A DNA stretch of 64,000 nt from Candidatus Cryptobacteroides faecipullorum (GTDB lineage: Bacteria > Bacteroidota > Bacteroidia > Bacteroidales > UBA932), in NCBI GenBank assembly GCA_017694885.1, contig JADIMH010000032.1, forward strand, positions 36,713 through 100,712, written 5' to 3'. The number at the start of each line of letters is the position of its first letter. Within the stretch, counting starts at the first letter, position 1. A program made the translations under genes and the position numbers. The notes under the pieces were generated by a model. The model saw only the letters and a program-made list of their open reading frames with translations. It made no database searches and had not been told where the DNA came from. Of the stretch, positions 54,684-62,023 are shown in pieces.

Positions 54684-56105
54684 TCAATGTTTAAAAACCA
54701 GTTTTTCCCCGAATGGTGTTCTCGCCAGCACTTCACCGTTTCCGACAGTTTTCCTTCCGTTGACGAATACTTCCGTGATCACGCCTTTCAGCCGTACTCC
54801 TTCGTAAGGACTCCATCTGCATTTGTACTTCAGATTATTTTTGCCGACAGTGAATTCTTTATCGGGATCGGCTATGACGATATCGGCAAAATACCCTTCC
54901 TTAATGAATCCTCTTCCGCTGATTCCGAACATCTCTGCCGGTTTTTCTGAGAAGACAGAAGCTATCCGGCTGAGCGGAATATCTTCCTGAGAGGCTACCG
55001 TCAGCAGCACAGGCAGGCTTTGCTGTATGGAAGGGATTCCGGAAGGGGCGGTAAGGTAAGGCCGTTCTTTCTCGTTTTCAAGATGAGGGGCGTGATCTGT
55101 ACCTATGGTATCGATGAGTCCGTTTTTCAGTGCCTCCCTCAAGGCTGCCCTGTCCTCAGCGGTCTTTATGGAAGGATTGCATTTTACCTTGCTTCCCATC
55201 GAGGAATAGCTGCTATCGCAGAACCATAAGTAATTGATTGAAGTTTCCGCAGTTATATTCTTGTTAATCTGTTTTGCGGCACGGACCATTTCTATTTCTT
55301 CAGCAGTGCTGATATGCAAAAGATGGAGTCGGCTGCCGTATTCCATGGCCAGCTCCAGAGCTTTTGCAGAAGATCTGATGCAGGCTTTTCTGCTCCTTAT
55401 GTTTTCATGTTCGCTGAAAGGTATCAGGCTTCCGAACTTCTCTTGGGCATCTTTGAGATTCTCTCTTATTATATGCTCATCTTCGCAATGTACCAGAACA
55501 CATTTGGTTTTTTCACGGAATATTCCGGCCAGCGCAGCGTCATCGTCTACCAGCATGTTCCCGGTAGATGAGCCCATGAATACCTTTATTCCGCCGAAAT
55601 CTTCAGGGCATGAGACTGTCATCTTCTTTATTTCCGGAAGATTGCTGTTCGTAGCCCCGATATGGAAGCCGAAATTGGCATATGCCCGGCCTTCAGCCAG
55701 AGAGAGTTTTTCTCTCAGCCTGTCTTCCGAGATTGTCGGAGGGGTGGTATTGGGCATGTCTATGAAAGAAGTCACGCCACCGCAAACGGCTGCAAGCGAT
55801 TCCGTGTGTATGTCTGCCTTGGCGGTAAGTCCGGGTTCCCTGAAATGCACATGGGCGTCGATACCGCCTGCCATAAGTATTTTCCCTCTTATATCCTCTG
55901 TTTCCGATTCAGGATATGTTTTCCGGAATTCATCCGGCAGGGCATCAAAGGCAATCTCCCTGTCATTGAATCTGACCATTCCTTCATCGTCAGGATACCA
56001 GACTCCGCTGATTCTCTCTCCACAAATGCCAACGGATCCGGTTCCGGTCCCTTCTCCTGTAATTATGGTTGCGCCATGCAAAAGGAAACTGCTTTCGGAA
56101 ATCAT
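54684..56105 (-). CDS. pyrC: Dihydroorotase
   Basis: A 473-residue amidohydrolase with the dihydroorotase hallmarks DAHVHFREPG (first metal His pair), the metal-bridging Lys region FGGIKVFMGSSTGNM, HCEDEH, LHLLHIST and the final metal Asp in GTDHAPH. It interconverts carbamoyl-aspartate and dihydroorotate in pyrimidine synthesis. Length and sequence suit the longer (type I-like) group. Its start overlaps the upstream glycosyltransferase stop by four bases. Confidence 0.94.
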   Translation of the reverse strand: MISESSFLLHGATIITGEGTGTGSVGICGERISGVWYPDDEGMVRFNDREIAFDALPDEFRKTYPESETEDIRGKILMAGGIDAHVHFREPGLTAKADIHTESLAAVCGGVTSFIDMPNTTPPTISEDRLREKLSLAEGRAYANFGFHIGATNSNLPEIKKMTVSCPEDFGGIKVFMGSSTGNMLVDDDAALAGIFREKTKCVLVHCEDEHIIRENLKDAQEKFGSLIPFSEHENIRSRKACIRSSAKALELAMEYGSRLHLLHISTAEEIEMVRAAKQINKNITAETSINYLWFCDSSYSSMGSKVKCNPSIKTAEDRAALREALKNGLIDTIGTDHAPHLENEKERPYLTAPSGIPSIQQSLPVLLTVASQEDIPLSRIASVFSEKPAEMFGISGRGFIKEGYFADIVIADPDKEFTVGKNNLKYKCRWSPYEGVRLKGVITEVFVNGRKTVGNGEVLARTPFGEKLVFKH

Positions 56106-56827
56106 ATTTTCTTAGGTTTTATTTTTCTCATTCTCATTCGCAGGACTCCCCAGAACGCTTCGCCGAATATGCCGCTGCTCATTTTGGATGTGCCCTCTTT
56201 CCTGTCTACGAATATTATAGGCACCTCGACGATTTTGAATCCCAGTCTGTAAGTAGAATATTTCATCTCGATCTGAAATCCGTATCCTTTCATTCTTACA
56301 TTGTCAAGATCGATGGTTTCCAGTACTTTCCTTCTATAGCACTTGAATCCGGCTGTAGTGTCGTAGACTTTCATGTTCAGCACGGTCCTTACATAGACGG
56401 ATGCGTAATATGACATTATCACCCTTCCGATCGGCCAGTTTATTACACTGATGCCATCGCAATACCGGGAACCTATAGCGAGGTCCGCCCCGTCTTTGCA
56501 GGTACGGTACAGTTTCGGAAGGTCGTCCGGGTTGTGCGAGAAATCGGCATCCATTTCGAATATGTAATCGTATTCATGTGCGATTGCCCATTTGAACCCT
56601 GTGATATATGCAGTCCCGAGACCCTGTTTGCCGGCCCTTTGTATCATGAACAGCCTTTCCGGAAAATCTTTCTGCAACCTTTTCACTATATCGGCCGTAC
56701 CGTCCGGTGAGCCGTCCTCTATGACCAGTATATGATAATCCCCTTCGAGGGAAAATACTGCACGGATGATTTTCTCTATGTTTTCTTTTTCGTTGTAAGT
56801 CGGAATGATAACGACCTTTCTGTCCAT
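56102..56827 (-). CDS. Polyprenol-phosphate glycosyltransferase (dolichol-phosphate mannose synthase-like, GT2)
   Basis: A 241-residue GT2 enzyme from Met at 56827 (MDRKVVIIPTYNEKENI). Motifs: VIEDGSPDGTADIV, the metal-binding MDADFSHNPDDLPKL, GSRYCDG, and the C-terminal VPIIFVDRKEGTSKMS segment typical of Dpm1-like proteins. There are no clear membrane helices. It should transfer mannose or another sugar from a nucleotide sugar to undecaprenyl-type lipid phosphate. The frame is open to 56866, but the family start is at 56827. It leads the operon with dihydroorotase and the EamA transporter. A TATATTTG -7 element is at 56864-56871 (minus). Confidence 0.92.
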   Translation of the reverse strand: MDRKVVIIPTYNEKENIEKIIRAVFSLEGDYHILVIEDGSPDGTADIVKRLQKDFPERLFMIQRAGKQGLGTAYITGFKWAIAHEYDYIFEMDADFSHNPDDLPKLYRTCKDGADLAIGSRYCDGISVINWPIGRVIMSYYASVYVRTVLNMKVYDTTAGFKCYRRKVLETIDLDNVRMKGYGFQIEMKYSTYRLGFKIVEVPIIFVDRKEGTSKMSSGIFGEAFWGVLRMRMRKIKPKKI

Positions 56828-56872
56828 ATTCTTAAAATTTGAACCACAAGTAATGGCAAAAGTCAAATATAC

Positions 56873-56900
56873 AAAAAAAGTGGCTGAATGTATCAGCCAC
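56873..56900 (-). terminator. Terminator of the tricorn-like protease gene
   Basis: An 8-base-pair stem (56880-56887 with 56893-56900), preceded on the plus strand by seven As (56873-56879), the minus-strand U-run; about 24 bases past the protease stop. Confidence 0.85.
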
Positions 56901-56923
56901 TTGCCAGATTGTTGTGGAACCGG

Positions 56924-59900
56924 TTATTTTTCCCCGATTTCTTCGAGCATTTCCTTTACGGCAGCCTCGAGCTGTTTGTCCTCTCCGTTAAGAACGGAAG
57001 CAGGGTCGTTATAGACCAGAATGTCCGGTTCGATCTGCATGTTTTCGAGATAGCGTCCCTCTTTCAGGCCTATCGCTCCGACTTGCGGGATACCGAAAAT
57101 GATCGTCGGATCGATCTGCTGCTCCCACCATACGGCGGTCATTGTGCCCGGTACAGGAGCTCCGATAAGTTTCCCTATGCCGAGAGTCTTGTAAACATAA
57201 GGGAAACCGCAGGCATCCGAATAGTTGTTTTCTCCGATGAGCACGCATGAAGGCTTGGTCCACTTGCTGTACGGTTCTGTTCCGATATACTGTCCTCTCG
57301 GTTCGAACTTTATATAGGCCTTTCCTGAAAGCAGGGTTGCAAGGTCATCGTGAAGCCATCCGCCGCCATTGTTTCTGGTATCTACGATTACGGCCTCGGC
57401 GGTCCTGTATTTTCCGAGCAGTTTAGAATAAACTTCCCTGAAACTGTCCGAATCCATTCCGGCTACATGCACATATCCTACACGTCCTCCGGAAAGTTTT
57501 TCTACCATATCCTCACGCTGTTTTACCCATCTCTTGTAAAGCAGGCTCTGGTCGCTGAATCCGGCCTGTACGTAGATATCTTCGCTTTTCTTGCCTTTGT
57601 TGACCGTGACGAGCACTTTGTCCCCTCCTTTAAGCGTCAGAAGAGGGAACCAGTCCTTTCCGGCCTCTATCTTCTGTCCGTCGATAGCCTCTATTATGTC
57701 TCCGGCCTTTATTTCAGGGTCTACGATAGAAAGCGGACCTCCTTTGAGTACTTCAGCGATTTTCAGTCCGTCTCCTTCATAGCTGTAGTCAGGGATGAAT
57801 CCGAGTCTGCCCATGCTGCGTGATGATGCTCCATAATACCTGGCTCCGGTATGGGAACCGTTGAGTTCACCGAGAAGCTCGGAGAGCATTTCCTGGAAAT
57901 CGAAATTATTGTTGATATAAGGGAGGAAGCGGCTGTAGGCATCCCGGTACATCGCCCAGTCGATACCGTGGATATCCTTGTCATAGAATTTCTCGGACAC
58001 CTGTTTCCAGACATGGTTGAAGATGTACTCGCGTTCCTGCGCCGGCCTGTAGTTGAACTCTCCGGTAAACGAGATTCCTTTCTGGGCACCGGAAGATGTG
58101 TCAAATCTTGTTATTCCGTTATTTCCGAGAATGAAGAATGACTTGCCGTCTTTGGTAGGGTATATTGCCCCCATTACATTTTTGGCCAATACGCTTATAC
58201 TGCCTTCCTTGATATCCAGAGCACAGAGGTCATAGCTCTTTTCGAGTCTGGTCATGTAATAGAGCTTTGTGCCTTCAGGATCCAGATAGTGGTCTCCGAG
58301 TCTGCCGGAAAATCTTGTAAGACGGATAATCCTGTCATCCCTGTTTTCAAGGTCGAGGACAAGCTTTTCTGCCTTTTTCTCTACTTTTGCCGAATCCTTT
58401 GCTTCTTTCTTTTCCTCTTTCTTCTGTTCCTTTTCATCAGCCAGCAGGTCTTCCATTGCATCGCTTTCCTTGTCGCGGGTGAACTTGTAGAACTCCTTCC
58501 CGTCAAAGAACATCGCATATACATCATATTCAGAGCCCCAGCTTCCATGGCTTCTGTACCCGGCACGGTCTGACATCCATGTCATCGCCTTTCCTTTGAG
58601 CGCCCACCTGAACGCGCCGTCGGTATAGCCGCTTTCCGTCAGGTCTGTGATCTTTCCGGTCTCGATGTCCACGAGGGCTATGTCCTCGTTGTTCCATCCC
58701 CCGTCAGCCTGCCAGTTGCACAGGATGTATCTGCTGTCCGGGCTCCATGAGAAGCTCTGGTCTCCGTCGGAGTATGAATAGTTGACGTTCCTGTGCAGTG
58801 ACTTTTCTTTTCCTGTCTTTATATCCTTTACCACCAGTTCTGTCCTGTCACGCAGGAACCCGAGCCATTTCCCGTCAGGGGAGACTGCGGGCTGGAAGCA
58901 TGTCTGGGCAGGATCCGTGACCATTTTCTCCTCCATCTTGACGCTGTAGGTAAAATACTTGTCGTCCTTGTCCGTAAGGGAAGTTGAGTATATGCCCCAG
59001 TGGCCGTTCCTTTCAGAGGAATAGTACAGTGTCTTTCCGTCTTCGGAGAAGCACAGGTCCCTTTCCTGCTCCGGGGTATCGGTGATGCGCTTTGTGGTAT
59101 TGTATTCCACAGAAGTGACGAATACGTCTCCTCTGAGGATGACAGCCACTTCTTTCCCGTTAGGCGAGACGGCCAGGTCGGAGGCCCCGCTGGAGATGTT
59201 CCTCATGATGTTCTCCCTTTCAATCTGGTCGGAGACAATGCTTATTTTCACCTTTTCCGGCTCCTGGCCTTCCCGGACAGTATACAGCTCGCCGTTATAT
59301 GAGAAAGAGAGTGTACCGTCCCCGGCAACGGAAATGTATCTGACAGGATGTGTGGTGTTACGGGTTATCTGGACAGATTCCTCCGGGTCCGAAAGGGAAC
59401 TCCTGTATATATTAAAGGAGCCGTCCTGCTCGCTGAGATAGTAGAACGTGTCCCCGTCGGAGGCGAATACCGGATTCCTGTCCTCTCCCTTGAAGGTTGA
59501 TAGTTTTTCGAAAGAGCCCTGACCGTTTATTCCGAAGCCGTTCTGGCCCGGGGCCGGCCTGTAGACCCATACATCACGAGTGACGGACGAAGTGTGGTGT
59601 TTCCTGAAAGGGTCTTCATATCCTTTCCAGTCCTCATAGAGGACAATGCCGTCTTTGTTTATGCTCAGGCTGGATACGGGAAGGGATGTGATGAATTCCG
59701 GCCTCCCTCCTTCAGGGCCTACCGCATACAGCTGTGCTGCGTTTCCCGGGAACCCGTCATAGGATGCATCCTGCTGCAGGTTTGCCGAGAAGACGATCCT
59801 GCCGTCCGGAAGGACTGCGAGCGGGGTCTCTTTTCCGGGATAGGCAGTCACCCTTGCCGGCGAGCCCCCTTCAGCGGATGTAATATAGATGTCCTTGTCT

Positions 59901-60160
59901 GCATCACGGTAGGAGCTGAATACAATGCTCTTTCCGTCCGGTGTCCAGATCGGGTCCGAATCATAGGCCGGGTTGCTGGTGATCTGCACAGCCTTGCCTC
60001 CGGCTGAATTCACTACATAGATGTCCCCCTTATAGCAGAATGCGATCTTGCTCCCGTCGGGAGAGATGCAGTTTCTTCGTAACCACAGAGGGGAGTCTTC
60101 AGCCGCGGACATGCTCCCTGCGAGGAGCAGGGCTGAAACGGTCATGAGAATTTGTTTCAT
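56924..60160 (-). CDS. Tricorn-like S41 peptidase with beta-propellers and PDZ domain
   Basis: A 1,078-residue exported protein (signal peptide about 1-20). Two beta-propeller regions built on WD40-like/TolB repeats (SPDGSKIAFCYKGDIYVVN, WTPDGKSIVFSSYRD, SPDGKWLGFLRDRTELVVKD) cover about residues 25-670, interrupted by a Lys/Glu-rich stretch (about 585-610). A core domain with His770 (GELNGSHTGARYYG), a PDZ domain (about 790-865), and the S41 catalytic region with Ser981 (GENNYSDACGFPYV) follow. All catalytic residues seen in tricorn are in place. It is probably a periplasmic peptidase degrading oligopeptides. Single gene with its own terminator and promoter. Confidence 0.93.
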   Translation of the reverse strand: MKQILMTVSALLLAGSMSAAEDSPLWLRRNCISPDGSKIAFCYKGDIYVVNSAGGKAVQITSNPAYDSDPIWTPDGKSIVFSSYRDADKDIYITSAEGGSPARVTAYPGKETPLAVLPDGRIVFSANLQQDASYDGFPGNAAQLYAVGPEGGRPEFITSLPVSSLSINKDGIVLYEDWKGYEDPFRKHHTSSVTRDVWVYRPAPGQNGFGINGQGSFEKLSTFKGEDRNPVFASDGDTFYYLSEQDGSFNIYRSSLSDPEESVQITRNTTHPVRYISVAGDGTLSFSYNGELYTVREGQEPEKVKISIVSDQIERENIMRNISSGASDLAVSPNGKEVAVILRGDVFVTSVEYNTTKRITDTPEQERDLCFSEDGKTLYYSSERNGHWGIYSTSLTDKDDKYFTYSVKMEEKMVTDPAQTCFQPAVSPDGKWLGFLRDRTELVVKDIKTGKEKSLHRNVNYSYSDGDQSFSWSPDSRYILCNWQADGGWNNEDIALVDIETGKITDLTESGYTDGAFRWALKGKAMTWMSDRAGYRSHGSWGSEYDVYAMFFDGKEFYKFTRDKESDAMEDLLADEKEQKKEEKKEAKDSAKVEKKAEKLVLDLENRDDRIIRLTRFSGRLGDHYLDPEGTKLYYMTRLEKSYDLCALDIKEGSISVLAKNVMGAIYPTKDGKSFFILGNNGITRFDTSSGAQKGISFTGEFNYRPAQEREYIFNHVWKQVSEKFYDKDIHGIDWAMYRDAYSRFLPYINNNFDFQEMLSELLGELNGSHTGARYYGASSRSMGRLGFIPDYSYEGDGLKIAEVLKGGPLSIVDPEIKAGDIIEAIDGQKIEAGKDWFPLLTLKGGDKVLVTVNKGKKSEDIYVQAGFSDQSLLYKRWVKQREDMVEKLSGGRVGYVHVAGMDSDSFREVYSKLLGKYRTAEAVIVDTRNNGGGWLHDDLATLLSGKAYIKFEPRGQYIGTEPYSKWTKPSCVLIGENNYSDACGFPYVYKTLGIGKLIGAPVPGTMTAVWWEQQIDPTIIFGIPQVGAIGLKEGRYLENMQIEPDILVYNDPASVLNGEDKQLEAAVKEMLEEIGEK

Positions 60161-60244
60161 ATAAAATTGAAATTAAGAATAATTTCTTTATTTATAGTAA
60201 GTTATGTGTCGTGGTCCTGCCTGTGGCAGGGTCAGAGGAACTTG

Positions 60245-60252
60245 CAAAGTTA
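60245..60252 (-). promoter_or_regulatory. -7 promoter element of the tricorn-like gene
   Basis: TAACTTTG on the minus strand matches TAnnTTTG. A TTGG at 60272-60275 is a poor -33 match about 19 bases upstream. Confidence 0.4.
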
Positions 60253-60305
60253 TAAAAATGTAATATAAGAACCAATATTGCGTACTTCCCGGTCAGGAAA
60301 AAATT

Positions 60306-60337
60306 CTTGCAAAATTTCACGGCAGAGTGTAACTTTG
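60306..60337 (+). promoter_or_regulatory. Promoter of the ECF sigma factor gene
   Basis: CTTG (60306-60309), 20 bases, TAACTTTG (60330-60337). The predicted transcription start (about 60343) is only about six bases before the ATG at 60349, which rules out starting further upstream and makes the message nearly leaderless. Confidence 0.6.
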
Positions 60338-60348
60338 GCATCCTGAAT

Positions 60349-60918
60349 ATGCTGCTTGATAACACATCATTCGAGAATCTATACTACGAGTATAGCGACA
60401 GGTTGTGCAACTACGCTTCACATTATCTGTCCGACAGGGCCATGGCCGGAGACATCGTTCAGGATGCATATATCCACCTCTGGGAGAAATATAAGGGAAA
60501 GGAATCCGAAGAATGGCATCCCCTCCTTTTTACCATGGTCAGGAACCGGTGCATAGACAGGCTCAGGCATCTGGAGTTTTCCGGGACCAGGGCCTTCGTG
60601 ACCCCTCTTTCCGAAGTATGCGAAGACCGCCTTTACCATTCTGACTTCCATTCGGACAGCAAGACCATCTATGGAGAACTGTCTGCCCAGATCAGCAATG
60701 TCCTGGACCGTCTCCCTGAAAAATGCAGGGAGGTTTTCGTCATGAGCCGTTTCCGCGGCATGAAGAACAGGGAGATAGCCTCCAGCCTCGGAATATCGGA
60801 AAAGGCTGTCGAGAAACATATCTCCCGCGCCCTCAGGGTTTTCAAGGAAGAACTGCACAAAAGCGGCTATCTCGGACATGACCTGAGGCTCCTGCTGCTT
60901 TTCCTTCTCAGTGCCTGA
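60349..60918 (+). CDS. ECF RNA polymerase sigma factor
   Basis: A 189-residue sigma-70 ECF protein from Met at 60349 (MLLDNTSFENLYYEYSDRLCNYASHYLSD). Region 2 (about 8-70) includes VQDAYIHLWEKYKG; region 4 (about 122-170) includes LPEKCREVFVMSRFRGMKNREIASSLGISEKAVEKHISRAL. It belongs to the Bacteroidales-expanded sigma family paired with FecR. An FecR gene follows 83 bases downstream and an STN-bearing SusC after that. The expected role is to activate the SusC/SusD locus when the transporter binds its substrate. An in-frame codon at 60307 lies upstream of the likely transcription start. Confidence 0.94.
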   Translation: MLLDNTSFENLYYEYSDRLCNYASHYLSDRAMAGDIVQDAYIHLWEKYKGKESEEWHPLLFTMVRNRCIDRLRHLEFSGTRAFVTPLSEVCEDRLYHSDFHSDSKTIYGELSAQISNVLDRLPEKCREVFVMSRFRGMKNREIASSLGISEKAVEKHISRALRVFKEELHKSGYLGHDLRLLLLFLLSA

Positions 60919-61001
60919 AATATAATCTTAACAATAAATTCCCGTTTCCGGGGTAGGGGGAGACGCCTCCTGTTCGTTTTTAACATAAAAAACGGCATGA
61001 T

Positions 61002-61967
61002 ATGGACAAGGACTCCCTGAAAAGGCTGGCTTTCCTGTATTTTGAAGGAAAGTCCGACCGCAGTTCCGAAAAGGAACTCTATGACCGCATATCTACCTCG
61101 GAGCAGGCGAGGGCAGAGTATGATGCCCTGGAGGAAGAGTGGAAGGCAGGAAATATACCTACTGTCGCCCAGAGGCAGTCCTTCGAGGCTATGACAGGAC
61201 GTATAGTCGCCAGAAGGAGGATGCGCATACTTAGGATATGCCTGTCTTCCGCAGCAGCGGCCATCGCTGTCCTGCTGGTAGTGACAGGTATCCGTTCCGG
61301 AGGGGATACGGGATCCCGGCAGCTGTACCTTACGACTGTAAGTACCGGATACGGGGAGAAGACGCGCCTGATACTGCCTGACAGTACGGAAGTATGGCTG
61401 CATGCCGCCACTACGCTGACCTATTCGGACAGCTTCAACAGGGAAGACAGGAAGGTCAGCCTGTCAGGAGAAGCATTCTTCGATGTCACGCACGATGAGG
61501 ACCTCCCTTTCATTGTGGAGCTCGGCGGGAGCTCCATAACAGTCAAGGGCACCCGTTTCGATGTAGCCGCATACAGTTCAGAGGAGGACATTACCGCAGC
61601 CCTGCTTGAAGGATCCATAATCTTCCGTTCAGAGAATGCCATTGTAGACCTGCATCCCGGTGAGGTGCTGACGTACGACCTGAAGGATGAGAGCATCCTC
61701 CGCAGCCAGGCCGACGTGGACAGCTATGCCGCATGGATAAACGGGAAGCTCGACTATCCCGAGGTGACGCTGGACAAGCTGCTCGACAGGCTTTCCTCCA
61801 TATATGGAGTGGACTTTGTCTATTTTCCGGAAAAATACAGGGAAAAGAAATTCAGGATCATCCTCAACGGCGACGAGTCCCTGTCCGATCTTCTTGAAGC
61901 CATCTCATTCGTCGCCCCTATGGAATATGAGATGAAAGACGGAAAAATATACATAAAAGAACGCTGA
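61002..61967 (+). CDS. FecR-family anti-sigma factor
   Basis: A 321-residue inner-membrane regulator: cytoplasmic N-terminus (1-75) that should bind the sigma factor, one membrane helix (about 76-97, LRICLSSAAAAIAVLLVVTG), then the periplasmic FecR domain (LTTVSTGYGEKTRLILPDSTEVWLHAATTLTY..., VSLSGEAFFDVTHDEDLPFIVE..., VKGTRFDVAAY) and a DUF4974 C-terminal domain (LDYPEVTLDKLLDRLSSIYGVDFVYFPEKY). It relays a signal from the STN domain of the SusC below. Confidence 0.95.
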   Translation: MDKDSLKRLAFLYFEGKSDRSSEKELYDRISTSEQARAEYDALEEEWKAGNIPTVAQRQSFEAMTGRIVARRRMRILRICLSSAAAAIAVLLVVTGIRSGGDTGSRQLYLTTVSTGYGEKTRLILPDSTEVWLHAATTLTYSDSFNREDRKVSLSGEAFFDVTHDEDLPFIVELGGSSITVKGTRFDVAAYSSEEDITAALLEGSIIFRSENAIVDLHPGEVLTYDLKDESILRSQADVDSYAAWINGKLDYPEVTLDKLLDRLSSIYGVDFVYFPEKYREKKFRIILNGDESLSDLLEAISFVAPMEYEMKDGKIYIKER

Positions 61968-62023
61968 TTACAGGCGGACATACCATTTAACTCTATTATT
62001 CAATAATTTATCTGACTTGAAAA

